From: Rhizobiales bacterium SYSU XM002
GTDB taxonomy: Bacteria; Pseudomonadota; Alphaproteobacteria; Rhizobiales; Beijerinckiaceae
Assembly: GCA_009846685.1 (NCBI GenBank)
Contig: VWVY01000002.1
Location: forward strand, 533,634 to 597,633
DNA: 64,000 nt
Direction of reading: 5' to 3'
Under the pieces are notes generated by a model. It was not told where the DNA came from. It was given only the letters and a program-made list of their open reading frames with translations, and searched no databases. Within the stretch, counting starts at the first letter, position 1, and the number at the start of each line of letters is the position of its first letter. Shown one piece after another: positions 38,009 through 47,469 of this stretch. The translations under genes and the position numbers were made by a program.

Positions 38009-38034
38009 CTGGGGCAAGCGGCTGCTTGCCCCAG
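38009..38034 (-). terminator. Strong hairpin after nrdJ
   Basis: Perfect 11-bp stem CTGGGGCAAGC (38009-38019), loop GGCT, GCTTGCCCCAG (38024-38034), 12 bp past the nrdJ stop. No T-run follows on either side, so it may pause, protect the mRNA end or act with Rho rather than terminate alone. The AT-rich gene begins just beyond it. Confidence 0.6.
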
Positions 38035-38045
38035 TGTTGATGATG

Positions 38046-41000
38046 TTACGAACACCCCGTCGTCGAGCCGCAGGTGTCGCACTTCAGGCAGGTCCCGTTG
38101 CGCACGAGCGTGAAGTTCATGCACTCGGGGCAGGCCTCGCCGACATAGCCCTTCATCTTCGCGATCGAGCGCTTGGTGGCGATATCGTCCGCCGCCTTGG
38201 CGATCGGGGCCGCCGGGGCGGCAAAGCCGAGGCTCTCGATGGCTTCCGCGACCGATTGCTCCTGCTTGAGCGCGGTCGCGCCCGCCATCGCATAGACGGT
38301 GGTGGTGCTGGTCGCCGTGGCCGCCATCGCGCCTGCGCCGCCCTCGACGACGCCGAGGAAGTTGGTCGAACGTCCGCGGACGAGCCCCTTCGAAACCACG
38401 CGCGCCGCCGGGGTCGAGCCCGAGGGCAGGCTCTCGGCCTCGTCGCCGCGACCGATGGTGGTCGCACCGAGGTCGTCCATCGTCACATGGGCGAGGTCCT
38501 CGCGGCCGAGATAGGAGATCGCGAGTTCGCGGAACACGTAATCGAGGATCGATGTCGCGGACTTGATCGCGTCGTTGCCCTGCACGAAGCCCGCCGGCTC
38601 GAAGCGCGTGAAGGTGAAGGCCTCGACATATTCCTCCAGCGGCACGCCGTATTGCAGGCCGAGCGAGATGGCGATGGCGAAGTTGTTCATCATCGCGCGG
38701 AAGGCGGCGCCCTCCTTGTGCATGTCGATGAAGATCTCGCCGAGGCGGCCATCCTCGTATTCGCCGGTGCGCAGATAGACCTTGTGCCCGCCGACGATCG
38801 CCTTCTGGGTGTAGCCCTTGCGGCGACCCGGCAGCTTCTCGCGCTCGCGCACCTTCTCGATGCGCTCGATGACGCGCTCGACGATCTTCTCCGAAATCTG
38901 CGCGACGCGGGCGGCGGACGGCTGGGCGACCAGCGTTTCCACCGCATCCTCGTCCTCGTCCGCCTCATCCGAGATCAGCGCCGAGTTGAGCGGCTGGCTG
39001 AGCTTCGAGCCGTCGCGGTAGAGCGCATTGGCCTTGAGCGCGAGCTTCCACGAGAGCAGGTAGGCGGATTTGCAATCCTCGACCGTCGCCTCGTTGGGCA
39101 TGTTGATGGTCTTGGAAATCGCGCCCGAGATGAAGGGCTGCGCCGCCGCCATCATGTGGATATGGCTCTCGACCGAGAGGTAGCGCTTGCCGAGGCGTCC
39201 GCAGGGGTTCGCGCAATCGAACACCGGATAGTGCTCGGTCTTGAGGTGCGGCGCGCCTTCCAGCGTCATTGCGCCGCAGACGTGGATGTTCGCAGCCTCG
39301 ATCTCCTTCTTCGTAAAGCCGAGGAAGGGGAGGAGCTCGAACGTCATGTCGTTGAGCTGTTCGTCCGAGACGCCCAAGCCCTTCATCGCGTCGTCGCCGA
39401 AGGTCCAGCGGTTGAAGGCGAACTTGATGTCGAAGGCGGAGGGGAGGGCCTTCTCCAGCTTCGCCAGCATCTCCTCGGTGAAGCCCTTGGCGGCCAGCGT
39501 CGTGTGGTTGATGCCCGGCGCCTGCCGGATCGAGCCGTGACCCACGGCATAGGCCTCGATCTCGCCGATCTGCGCTTCGGAATAGCCGAGCGTGCGCAGC
39601 GCGGGCAGGGCGGCCTGGTTGATGATCTTGAAGTAGCCGCCACCGGCGAGCTTCTTGAACTTCACCAGCGCGAAATCAGGCTCGATGCCGGTGGTGTCGC
39701 AATCCATCACGAGGCCGATGGTGCCGGTGGGGGCGATCACGGTGACCTGCGCGTTGCGGTAGCCGTGCTTCTCGCCAAGCGCGAGGGCGGCATCCCACGA
39801 GGCAACGGCGTGGGAAACAAGGCCGTCGATCGGGCAGTTGGCGTGATCGAGCGCGACCGGGTTCACCGCGAGACCTTCGTAACCCGCGGTTTCGCCGCGT
39901 GCGGCGCGGGCGTGGTTGCGGATGACGCGCAGCATATGGCTCGCGTTCTTCTTGTAGCCGGGGAAGGCGCCGACTTCCGCGGCGATCTCGGCCGAGGTCT
40001 TGTAGCACATGCCGGTCATCAGCGCGGTTAGGGCGCCGCACAGGGCGCGACCTTTGTCTGAGTCGTAGGAGAGGCCCATGGTCATGAGGAGGCCGCCGAT
40101 ATTGGCGTAGCCGAGGCCGAGGGTGCGGAACTCGTAGGAGAGTTCGGCGATCTCGCGGCTCGGGAACTGTGCCATCAGCACCGAGATTTCGAGCACCAGC
40201 GTCCAGAGCCGCACGGTGTGCTCATACGCCTTGATGTCGAAGGCGCGGGTTTCCGTGTCGTAGTACTTGAGGAGGTTCATCGACGCGAGATTGCAGGCCG
40301 TGTCGTCGAGGAACATGTATTCCGAGCACGGGTTCGAGGCGTTGATCCGGCCCGAGGCCGGGCAGGTGTGCCAGTCGTTCATCGTGGTGTTGAAGTGGAG
40401 GCCGGGGTCCGCCGAAGCCCAGGCCGCGTAGCCGATCTTCTCCCACAGGTCGCGCGCCTTCAGTGTCTTGACCGTCTTGCCGTCCTTGCGGGCGGTCAGG
40501 TTCCAGTTCCCGTCCGCCTCCACGGCGCGCAGGAAGTCATCCGAAAGTGAGACCGAGTTGTTCGAATTCTGGCCGGCAACGGTGAGATAGGCCTCGCTGT
40601 CCCAGTCGGTGTCGTAAGTGTCGAATTCGAGATCCTTGTAGCCCTGCTTCGCGAACTGGATGACGCGCTTGATGTAGTTGTCGGGCACCATCAGCTTGCG
40701 GGCAGCACGAATTTCGCGCTTCAGCGCCGGGTTCTGTTCCGGGTCGAAACAGGCATCGCCAGTGCCTTCGCAGTTGAGGCACGCGCGCATGATCGCCTTG
40801 AGCGCCTTGGCGTTGATTTTCGAGCCGGTGACGAGCGCAGCGACCTTCTGCTCCTCCTTCACCTTCCAGTCGATGTAGGCCTCGATGTCGGGGTGATCGG
40901 CATTGACGACGACCATCTTCGCCGCGCGGCGCGTGGTGCCGCCCGACTTGATGGCGCCCGCCGCGCGGTCGCCGATCTTGAGGAAGCTCATCAGGCCAGA

Positions 41001-41753
41001 GGAGCGCCCGCCGCCCGAGAGCTTCTCGCCCTCGCCGCGCAGGGCCGAGAAGTTCGAGCCCGTGCCGGAGCCGTATTTGAACAGGCGTGCCTCACGGACC
41101 CAGAGGTCCATGATGCCGCCGTCGTTGACGAGATCGTCCTGCACGCCCTGAATGAAGCAGGCATGCGGCTGCGGATGCTCGTAGGAGGATTTCGACTTCG
41201 TCAGCTTGCCGGTCTTGTGGTCGACGTAATAATGGCCCTGACCGGGGCCGTCGATGCCATAGGCCCAGTGCAGGCCGGTGTTGAACCACTGCGGCGAATT
41301 CGGCGCGCAACGCTGTGTCGCGAGCATGAAGCACATCTCGTCGTAGAAGGCCTGCGCGTCTTTCTCGGTCGTGAAGTAGCCGCCCTTCCAGCCCCAATAG
41401 GTCCAGCAACCCGCGAGGCGGTTGGCGACCTCTTTCATCGAGGTTTCGGAACCATAGCGCTCGTTCTCAGGCAGGGCGGCGAGTGCGGTCTCGTCGGCCA
41501 CCGAGCGCCAAAGGAACGAGGGGACATCGTTCTCCTCGACACGCTTGAGGCGCGCCGGAACGCCCGCCTTGCGGAAATACTTCTGGGCGAGCACATCGGC
41601 CGCGACCTGACTCCAGCCCTCGGGGACCTCGAGCTTTTCGAGGCGGAACACCACGGACCCGTCGGGATTCTTGATCTCCGACCGTGTCTCGTTGAAGGCC
41701 AGCCCCGCGTAGGGGGATTTGCCTTCAGTGGTGAAAAGCCGTTCGAACTTCAT
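38046..41753 (-). CDS. nrdJ: Vitamin B12-dependent (class II) ribonucleotide reductase
   Basis: Adenosylcobalamin-dependent ribonucleoside-diphosphate reductase, 1235 aa, making dNTP precursors with or without oxygen. Typical features are the N-terminal [14 protein letters not shown] and [19 protein letters not shown] segments, the catalytic [20 protein letters not shown] loop, [20 protein letters not shown], and the C-terminal cysteine-rich tail CPEC...[13 protein letters not shown] used for re-reduction and zinc. The length matches alphaproteobacterial NrdJ. It has a long upstream region with NrdR-like boxes; no B12 riboswitch was recognised there. Confidence 0.97.
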   Translation of the reverse strand: MKFERLFTTEGKSPYAGLAFNETRSEIKNPDGSVVFRLEKLEVPEGWSQVAADVLAQKYFRKAGVPARLKRVEENDVPSFLWRSVADETALAALPENERYGSETSMKEVANRLAGCWTYWGWKGGYFTTEKDAQAFYDEMCFMLATQRCAPNSPQWFNTGLHWAYGIDGPGQGHYYVDHKTGKLTKSKSSYEHPQPHACFIQGVQDDLVNDGGIMDLWVREARLFKYGSGTGSNFSALRGEGEKLSGGGRSSGLMSFLKIGDRAAGAIKSGGTTRRAAKMVVVNADHPDIEAYIDWKVKEEQKVAALVTGSKINAKALKAIMRACLNCEGTGDACFDPEQNPALKREIRAARKLMVPDNYIKRVIQFAKQGYKDLEFDTYDTDWDSEAYLTVAGQNSNNSVSLSDDFLRAVEADGNWNLTARKDGKTVKTLKARDLWEKIGYAAWASADPGLHFNTTMNDWHTCPASGRINASNPCSEYMFLDDTACNLASMNLLKYYDTETRAFDIKAYEHTVRLWTLVLEISVLMAQFPSREIAELSYEFRTLGLGYANIGGLLMTMGLSYDSDKGRALCGALTALMTGMCYKTSAEIAAEVGAFPGYKKNASHMLRVIRNHARAARGETAGYEGLAVNPVALDHANCPIDGLVSHAVASWDAALALGEKHGYRNAQVTVIAPTGTIGLVMDCDTTGIEPDFALVKFKKLAGGGYFKIINQAALPALRTLGYSEAQIGEIEAYAVGHGSIRQAPGINHTTLAAKGFTEEMLAKLEKALPSAFDIKFAFNRWTFGDDAMKGLGVSDEQLNDMTFELLPFLGFTKKEIEAANIHVCGAMTLEGAPHLKTEHYPVFDCANPCGRLGKRYLSVESHIHMMAAAQPFISGAISKTINMPNEATVEDCKSAYLLSWKLALKANALYRDGSKLSQPLNSALISDEADEDEDAVETLVAQPSAARVAQISEKIVERVIERIEKVREREKLPGRRKGYTQKAIVGGHKVYLRTGEYEDGRLGEIFIDMHKEGAAFRAMMNNFAIAISLGLQYGVPLEEYVEAFTFTRFEPAGFVQGNDAIKSATSILDYVFRELAISYLGREDLAHVTMDDLGATTIGRGDEAESLPSGSTPAARVVSKGLVRGRSTNFLGVVEGGAGAMAATATSTTTVYAMAGATALKQEQSVAEAIESLGFAAPAAPIAKAADDIATKRSIAKMKGYVGEACPECMNFTLVRNGTCLKCDTCGSTTGCS

Positions 41754-42556
41754 CGTCTATCCCCTTATGCGCGGCGCCGCTCAATGACCCGCTTCGTTCG
41801 CTTGAAGGCGGTGTCGTCATGTTCGAGACGACAAAACCCCGTCGAGCCGTGGACAACACGACCCCCGCCCATCTGTTTGACTGTAAAAACCAACCCCCGT
41901 TGCCCGAACTAGATCTAGCGTTTGCCGCCCGGGTTCCGGAGCCCCTCCGTTACCCTGACGATCCGCCTTCTGAAGTCCGCGTCGACACAACATCTTCCGA
42001 TGTCGCGCCAACCGCGAACCCTCCGTTCGAGCAGACCCTCACGCTAGGCCAACGGTTTCGATGCCGTCAACATCTAGTTGGGGTCTGCCCCAAGGGTCTC
42101 TATATCTGGTTTCAAAGTTGTGAATCGTGGGGACAATTATGCGATTCTTCGCAATCCCATGACTCCATTCGCTTTTTCCCGGAAACCACCATACCGGCCC
42201 ATTGCGCCAGCGAAAAATCAAGAGCGGAAATCGTGCAAATTTGCGTGCCGACGAAATTTTTTGACCCACTAGATGTTGGGGTTTGATGTCAATCGTATCG
42301 CAAGAATACAACCGGAATAAGGTGAGTCGGCGGCCCGGCGTCATCAAGGGTTGCGGAAACGGAGTGGAATCACCGCAGACGAAGCGAATCTGTCTCCGCC
42401 TAAAGAGAGTGCCCAAGTGATTCCCACCCACGCCGAAATGCTGGACCTTCGCCGCCAAATTTGCGAAAAGCCGGCGAGGCCTCCGCTGCAGCGAAGCGAA
42501 CGACTCGCCGCAGGGCGTGGCAGGCACGAGAATGCCGAGACGGGGACGCGATAACG
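41754..42556. other. 803-bp divergent region nrdJ / NDUFA12-like gene
   Basis: No convincing gene; a 155-codon frame at 41819-42286 resembles nothing. It holds a probable nrdJ promoter and NrdR-like boxes at 42065-42112, a further box at 42266-42281, and a palindromic CTAGATCTAG at 41909-41918 inside the predicted leader. The middle (about 42085-42320) is less GC-rich. The 5' leader of nrdJ would be about 280 nt. Confidence 0.5.
42042..42112 (-). promoter_or_regulatory. NrdR-like box pair overlapping a predicted nrdJ promoter
   Basis: Leftward TTGACG (complement of 42065-42070) and CTAGCG (complement of 42042-42047) are 17 bp apart. Two 16-bp boxes, 42065-42080 with core CAACATCTAG and 42097-42112 with core CTATATCTGG, each match 8 of 10 core positions of the NrdR consensus CwAtATaTwG. 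They are spaced 32 bp, three helical turns, the usual geometry of NrdR operators. The proximal box overlaps the -35. A third similar box, CTAGATGTTG core, lies at 42266-42281. Confidence 0.6.
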
Positions 42557-42961
42557 ATGAAGACTTTCCTGCTGCAGTTCTTCACCTGGTGGAACGGCCA
42601 GACGCTCGGAACCCGGTTCTTCACCTGGCGTAAGGGCGAGCGGGTAGGGCGCGACGAGTTCGGCAATACCTATTACCGCACGCGCGGCGGCGCGAAGGAC
42701 CCCGCTCTCGGCCACGAGCGCCGCTGGGTGATTTATAACGGCGAAGCCGATGCCTCCATGATCCCACCGGGCTGGCACGGCTGGATCCACCATCGTGTCG
42801 ATGTTGCCCCGAGCGCAGAAAGCTATGCTGCCCGCGAATGGGAAAAGCCGCATCGCGGCAACGCAACCGGCTCAGCCGAGGCCTACCGCCCGCAGGGGTC
42901 GATTCTCGCGCCTGGACAGCCGGCCGAAACCAAGGGCGAATACCAGCCCTGGACGCCCTGA
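42557..42961 (+). CDS. NADH dehydrogenase accessory subunit, NDUFA12-like
   Basis: 134-residue homologue of the mitochondrial complex I accessory subunit NDUFA12 (B17.2). Visible signatures are LLQFFTWWNGQTLGTRFFTW, VGRDEFGNTYY, the ERRWVIYNGEADASMIPPGW core and HHRVD. It binds the peripheral arm of complex I. In alphaproteobacteria it is regularly encoded before a DUF2155 gene and near accBC-aat, as here. The ATG at 42557 has a poor ribosome site; the upstream frame lacks resemblance. Confidence 0.95.
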   Translation: MKTFLLQFFTWWNGQTLGTRFFTWRKGERVGRDEFGNTYYRTRGGAKDPALGHERRWVIYNGEADASMIPPGWHGWIHHRVDVAPSAESYAAREWEKPHRGNATGSAEAYRPQGSILAPGQPAETKGEYQPWTP

Positions 42962-42996
42962 AATCAGACCGCCGGATGTCCCGGACCTGCACCTGC

Positions 42997-43014
42997 GGGC
43001 ATGGCCCTTTTTTT
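42997..43014 (+). terminator. Weak terminator after the NDUFA12-like gene
   Basis: GGGC (42997-43000), ATG loop, GCCC (43004-43007) and seven Ts. The stem is short, so termination may be partial before the DUF2155 gene. Confidence 0.5.
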
Positions 43015-43141
43015 GGCGTGATTCGCGTGTTACTGGCGCCGGGTTCCTTCAGGTATTTGCCTGCATGAACCGGCCCGCACCTGCCGCCCTTTCGCGCTTT
43101 CCCGCGGCGGCAAGACGCCCGACGATCTGGATTGGTTGAAC

Positions 43142-43825
43142 ATGCGCATTCTGGCACGGCTTCCCGCAGGCCTTCCGACTCTGACGAGAACCGCGCTCTG
43201 CGCAGCGGCGCTGCTGTCGGCAGGCCCGGCGCTCGCCGACAAGATCAAGAACCCGACGGCGATCTTCGCCGGTCTCGACAAGATCACCGGCCGCATCATC
43301 TCCTTCGAGGCGGCAGTGGACGAGACGGTGCAGTTCGGCTCTCTCCAGCTTACGGCCCGTGTGTGCTATTCGCGCCCCGAATACGAGAACCCGCAGACCA
43401 CGACCTATCTCGATGTCGAGGAGGTCAGCTCAGACAACCAGTACAAGAAGATTTTCTCGGGCTGGATGTTCGCCGCGAGCCCCGGTCTCAACGCCATCGA
43501 ACACCCGATCTATGATGTGTGGCTGACCGAGTGTAAAGGCGGCACTGATATCATCAAGACGCCCCCGGAGCAGGATCTGGTCGAGGATATTCCGCCGCCG
43601 GAAGTCGCCAACAAGACCGCGCCGAAGCCTGCGGTGCCGCTGCCCCGCCCGAACACGCCGGGCGCGACCGCGCGCAACGCGCCGCTGCGCCTGCCGGACG
43701 CGACCGGCGCGCCACCTCCGGCTGCCCTCGCGCCGCGCCCAGCGCCGCAGCAGCGCTTCTTTCCGACCAATTCGAACCCGGGGCGCGGTGGTTATGACCC
43801 CGCTGGCGGCAACAGCGGCCGCTAG
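43142..43825 (+). CDS. DUF2155 exported protein
   Basis: 227-residue exported DUF2155 protein. The signal peptide ends near residue 33 (ALA before D). The domain runs from about 38 to 130: [26 protein letters not shown] and [27 protein letters not shown] segments (quoted separately, with its two conserved Cys). A Pro/Ala-rich tail follows. The function of the family is unknown; it is almost universal in alphaproteobacteria at this locus. Its stop overlaps the convergent aat stop by 4 bp. The ribosome site is weak; TTG 43136 is an alternative start. Confidence 0.88.
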   Translation: MRILARLPAGLPTLTRTALCAAALLSAGPALADKIKNPTAIFAGLDKITGRIISFEAAVDETVQFGSLQLTARVCYSRPEYENPQTTTYLDVEEVSSDNQYKKIFSGWMFAASPGLNAIEHPIYDVWLTECKGGTDIIKTPPEQDLVEDIPPPEVANKTAPKPAVPLPRPNTPGATARNAPLRLPDATGAPPPAALAPRPAPQQRFFPTNSNPGRGGYDPAGGNSGR

Positions 43826-44493
43826 ACGACCGGTGCGCCGAGAGCGCGCAGGACATCTGCCGTCTGGTCCGGTGTTTGACGCGGCCAAATGCCGAAGCGC
43901 CCTTCGACAGCAAGCGCTCGTTCGAGCATTGCGCGATAGGCCTTGCGCGGAATTTCGACCGCTCCGAACTGACGCAGGTGTGGCGTCACGAATTGCGTGT
44001 CGAGCAGTGTGAACCCGCCCGCCCTCAGCCGGGCGACGAGATGGGCGAGCGCGAGCTTCGAGCAATCCCGTTCGCGATGGAACATGCTCTCGCCGAAGAA
44101 CGCGCCGCCGAGCGCGATACCGTAGAGCCCGCCGACAAGACGATCGCCTTCATAGACCTCGACAGTGTGGCAAAAGCTCTGCTCGAAAAGTGCGCCGTAT
44201 AACGCTCGGATCGGCGCGTTGATCCAGGTTTCGCCGGTTTCCGAGCGGGGGGCGGCGCAGGCCTCGATGACGGCTGGAAAATCCCGATCGACCATCACCG
44301 CGTAGCGCGCCTGACGGACGAGCCGCGCGAGGCGGGCAGGGAGATGGAACCCTTCGAGCGGGATGATCCCGCGCATGCGCGGCTCGATCCAGTGGAGGTA
44401 AGGATCGTCGGCGCTTTCCGCCATCGGGAAGATCCCGGCGGCATAGGCCCGGAGCAGGATCTCGGGCGTCACGGGAAAATCCGAATGCGACAT
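43822..44493 (-). CDS. aat: Leucyl/phenylalanyl-tRNA--protein transferase
   Basis: Transfers Leu or Phe from tRNA to N-terminal Arg/Lys of proteins, creating N-degrons for ClpS/ClpAP. The 223-residue length fits. Family motifs are [53 protein letters not shown] and [17 protein letters not shown], with [18 protein letters not shown] near the end. It is the last gene of the leftward accB-accC-aat group, 70 bp after accC. Confidence 0.96.
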   Translation of the reverse strand: MSHSDFPVTPEILLRAYAAGIFPMAESADDPYLHWIEPRMRGIIPLEGFHLPARLARLVRQARYAVMVDRDFPAVIEACAAPRSETGETWINAPIRALYGALFEQSFCHTVEVYEGDRLVGGLYGIALGGAFFGESMFHRERDCSKLALAHLVARLRAGGFTLLDTQFVTPHLRQFGAVEIPRKAYRAMLERALAVEGRFGIWPRQTPDQTADVLRALGAPVV

Positions 44494-44563
44494 CAGGGCA
44501 CGTCAATCGAGAAGGGGCAGCCGAAGTGTCGCGCGGCAGCGCGGGCCCCGTCAATCGCTGCGG

Positions 44564-45922
44564 TCAGGCGATCTCGCCCATACCGCCGTCCTTGAGGAAC
44601 TTCTCGAGCCAGTGGATGTCGTAGAGCCCGTTCTGGATGTCCTGATTGCGCACGAGGGTGCGGAACAGCGGCAGCGTGGTCTCGATCCCGTCGACGACGA
44701 ATTCGTCGAGCGCGCGGCGGAGGCGCATCAGGCATTCGTTTCGGGTGCGGCCGTGGACGATCAGCTTGGCGACGAGCGAGTCGTAGTTCGAGGGGATGCG
44801 GTAGCCTTGATAGACGGCGGAATCGACGCGCACGCCGAGGCCGCCCGGCGGATGGAAATACGTGACGAGGCCCGGCGACGGGCGGAAGGTTGCCGGGTGC
44901 TCGGCGTTGACGCGGCATTCAATCGCGTGGCCCGAGACCTTCACGTCCTCCTGCCGAACCGAGAGCGCGGAACCAGCCGCGACCTTGATCTGCTCGTTAA
45001 CGAGGTCGATGCCGGTGATCATCTCCGTCACGGGATGCTCGACCTGGATACGCGTGTTCATCTCGATGAAGTAGAACTCGCCGTTCTCGTAGAGAAACTC
45101 GATCGTGCCGGCGCCGATATAGCCCATCTCGCTCATCGCGCGGGCGACGATGCCGCCGATCTTTTCGCGCTGTTCGGCGTTGAGAGCCGGAGAGCCGCCT
45201 TCTTCCCACACCTTCTGGTGCCGGCGCTGGAGCGAGCAATCGCGCTCCGCGAGGTGGATCGCATGGCCTTTGCCATCGCCGAGAACCTGAATCTCGATAT
45301 GGCGCGGCTTTTCCAAGTATTTCTCGATATAGACGGCATCGTCGCCGAATGCGGCTTTCGCCTCGGTGCGGGCGGCGTGGAGTGCGTAGGAAAGTTCGTC
45401 CTCGGTGCGCGCGACCTTCATGCCACGTCCGCCACCGCCGGCAGCGGCCTTGATGATGACCGGAAAGCCGATCTTCTTCGCGACCTTCTTGGCTTCCTCG
45501 TCTTCCGTGATGCCGCCATCCGACCCCGGAACGACCGGAATGCCGAGCTTCACAGCCGTGCGCTTGGCCTCGATCTTGTCGCCCATCGTGCGGATGTGCT
45601 CGGACTTCGGACCGATGAAGCCGATCTTGTGCTGCTCCAGCACCTCGGCGAAGCGCGCATTCTCGGACAGGAAGCCGTAGCCGGGGTGGACCGCATCGGC
45701 GCCGGTGATCTCACAGGCAGCGATCAGCGAGGGGATATTGAGGTAGCTGTCACGCGGGGAGGGCGGGCCGATGCACACGCTCTCGTCGGCCAGCTTGACG
45801 TGCATTGCGTCGGCGTCGGCGGTCGAGTGGACCGCGACCGTCGCGATGCCCAGCTCTTTGCAGGCACGGAGAATGCGGAGCGCGATCTCGCCGCGATTGG
45901 CGATCAGAACCTTGTCGAACAT
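44564..45922 (-). CDS. accC: Acetyl-CoA carboxylase, biotin carboxylase subunit
   Basis: ATP-dependent carboxylation of biotin on AccB, first half-reaction of malonyl-CoA synthesis. 452 aa. N-terminal [20 protein letters not shown]-grasp loop [30 protein letters not shown] (bicarbonate/biotin-site residues), and metal-binding [18 protein letters not shown] region (Glu and Asn) are conserved, with [20 protein letters not shown] catalytic Arg. It follows accB by 119 bp on the same strand. Confidence 0.97.
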   Translation of the reverse strand: MFDKVLIANRGEIALRILRACKELGIATVAVHSTADADAMHVKLADESVCIGPPSPRDSYLNIPSLIAACEITGADAVHPGYGFLSENARFAEVLEQHKIGFIGPKSEHIRTMGDKIEAKRTAVKLGIPVVPGSDGGITEDEEAKKVAKKIGFPVIIKAAAGGGGRGMKVARTEDELSYALHAARTEAKAAFGDDAVYIEKYLEKPRHIEIQVLGDGKGHAIHLAERDCSLQRRHQKVWEEGGSPALNAEQREKIGGIVARAMSEMGYIGAGTIEFLYENGEFYFIEMNTRIQVEHPVTEMITGIDLVNEQIKVAAGSALSVRQEDVKVSGHAIECRVNAEHPATFRPSPGLVTYFHPPGGLGVRVDSAVYQGYRIPSNYDSLVAKLIVHGRTRNECLMRLRRALDEFVVDGIETTLPLFRTLVRNQDIQNGLYDIHWLEKFLKDGGMGEIA

Positions 45923-46041
45923 CGTGCTTTCCTTGGCCTTCGAATTCGGTTCCCGTTCGAAGGCTGTTCCTCGCGTAAGCTCGGGCGCGCCTTCGCGCTT
46001 TTTTGCGGTCTTCGGCAGGTGGATGGTCGCCGGAAGCCTTC

Positions 46042-46524
46042 TTAGTCGATGACGACGAGCGGTTCGCCGTATTCAACCGGCTGCCCGTCCTCGACGAGGA
46101 TATGGGTAACGGTGCCAGCCTTCGGTGCGACGATCTCGTTGAAGGTCTTCATCGCTTCAACGAGCAACAGCTTGTCTCCGGCCTTGACGGTCGAGCCGAC
46201 CTCGATGAAGGCGTTCGCGCCGGGCGACGGACGCCGGTAGGCGGTGCCGACCATCGGCGAACGAACCGCGCCGGGATGCGCGCCAAGATCAGCCGACTTC
46301 TCGGCGGCCGCAGTAGGAGCGGCGGCAACAGCGGCCACGGGGGCAGGCATCACGGTCGGAGCGGGTGCAGCGATCGTCTGCATCACCGGCTGCACCGTGA
46401 TCTGGCGCGCGACACGAATCTTGAGATCGCCCTTTTCGACCTCGATCTCCGTCAGATCCGTTTCGGAAATCAGCTTCGCGATCTCGCGAACGAGATTGGG
46501 GTCGATGGTAAGGTCTTTCGACAT
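46042..46524 (-). CDS. accB: Acetyl-CoA carboxylase, biotin carboxyl carrier protein
   Basis: Carrier subunit, 160 aa, that swings carboxybiotin between AccC and the transferase. The biotinyl domain spans about 83-160; the biotin is expected on Lys126 in VEAMKTFN, and the thumb loop is present upstream. An Ala/Pro-rich linker lies at 50-80 and an N-terminal helical domain ([16 protein letters not shown]) at 5-45. It directly precedes accC. The aroQ gene that often sits just upstream of accB in this order is missing here. Confidence 0.96.
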   Translation of the reverse strand: MSKDLTIDPNLVREIAKLISETDLTEIEVEKGDLKIRVARQITVQPVMQTIAAPAPTVMPAPVAAVAAAPTAAAEKSADLGAHPGAVRSPMVGTAYRRPSPGANAFIEVGSTVKAGDKLLLVEAMKTFNEIVAPKAGTVTHILVEDGQPVEYGEPLVVID

Positions 46525-46658
46525 GAGCTTTTATCGCCTTCGTCTTGTCTGGTCCGGCGTGCGCGGGCGTTTTCCCGCCGCAGCGCGCTTCGGAGCGGGA
46601 GCACATACCGTGTTGTGCTTCATCCCGCAACCGCCAACCCGATCCGCGACAAGGGCGA

Positions 46659-47444
46659 TCAGCACTCCGCCTTCTGGCACTTGCGGTAATTCGCGACGCG
46701 CGTTTGCAGCGCTTCGAAGCCGCGCGCGCCCACCACGAGATCCTCGGCGACGATATAGCTCGGTGTGCCGTTGATGCCGAGCGCTTCCGCCAAAAGCTTG
46801 GATTCGTCGAGCGCTTCCTGGATTTTCGGCGAGTTCATTGCCGTTTCGAGACCCTTCATGTCTGCTCCGAGGTCCTTCGCCACGGCAAGCGCCTGCGCCT
46901 TGCCGATCGTGCCGCGCGTGTTGAGCAGCGTCGCGTGGAATTTCCACAGCTTCTGTCCATCGAACTGTTCGCGTAGTGCCAGCGCGACGACTGAGGCCTC
47001 GCGCGAGCCGGGAGCGAGGATCGGGAATTCCTTGAAGATCACGCGCACGTTCTTGTCGGTTTCGAGCAGTTTCTCGACATCGGCGAGTCCGCGCTTGCAG
47101 AACCCGCAGTTGAAATCGAAGAACTCGACAATCGTAACGTCGCCTTTCGGGTTGCCGACGACCGTGTGGTGTTCGGAAACGTAGAGCGGGCTGGTCTTGT
47201 CGCCGGTGATCTTCTTCACCGCCTTGGCCTCGGCTTCGGACTGGCGACGCTGAAGCTCGACCATCGCCTCCTGAATGATCTCCGGGTTCTTGAGGAGATA
47301 CTCTTTCACGATGGATTCGATCGCCGATTTGTCGAGCTTGTCTGCGGCGTTCTGGGCTTGGAGCGGCACGGCGGCCAGCAGACTGGCGACAAGGGCGCCT
47401 GCGCCAAAGACCGCGCGCGGGTGACGGTGAGAGAAGAGAGGCAT
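46659..47444 (-). CDS. DsbA/ScsC-like periplasmic thiol-disulfide oxidoreductase
   Basis: 261-residue exported thioredoxin-fold protein. A signal peptide ends around residue 30 (LQA before Q). An N-terminal helical segment, SIVKEYLLKNPEIIQEAMVE, is the DSBA-like oligomerisation stalk of the ScsC/Com1 type. The active site is Cys113-Gly-Phe-Cys116, with the cis-Pro loop GINGTPSYIV. It probably oxidises or shuffles disulfides of envelope proteins. GGAAGGA lies 6 nt before ATG 47444, deciding the start over an ATG at 47462. It lies 25 bp after the BepA-like gene, likely one operon of envelope quality control. Confidence 0.9.
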   Translation of the reverse strand: MPLFSHRHPRAVFGAGALVASLLAAVPLQAQNAADKLDKSAIESIVKEYLLKNPEIIQEAMVELQRRQSEAEAKAVKKITGDKTSPLYVSEHHTVVGNPKGDVTIVEFFDFNCGFCKRGLADVEKLLETDKNVRVIFKEFPILAPGSREASVVALALREQFDGQKLWKFHATLLNTRGTIGKAQALAVAKDLGADMKGLETAMNSPKIQEALDESKLLAEALGINGTPSYIVAEDLVVGARGFEALQTRVANYRKCQKAEC

Positions 47445-47469
47445 GGCAGGTCCTTCCGGCATGGGGCGC

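Noticed and set aside
37998..40031. 677-codon plus-strand frame
   Set aside because: Antisense to nrdJ, rich in Arg/Gly/Asp repeats typical of shadow frames.
41754..42060. Cobalamin riboswitch upstream of nrdJ
   Set aside because: The expected conserved B12-box was not found on the nrdJ strand; NrdR-like boxes explain control better.
41819..42286. 155-codon frame in the nrdJ upstream region
   Set aside because: Composition unlike coding DNA, overlaps predicted promoter and NrdR boxes.
44612..46045. 477-codon plus-strand frame
   Set aside because: Antisense to accC, whose identity is certain.
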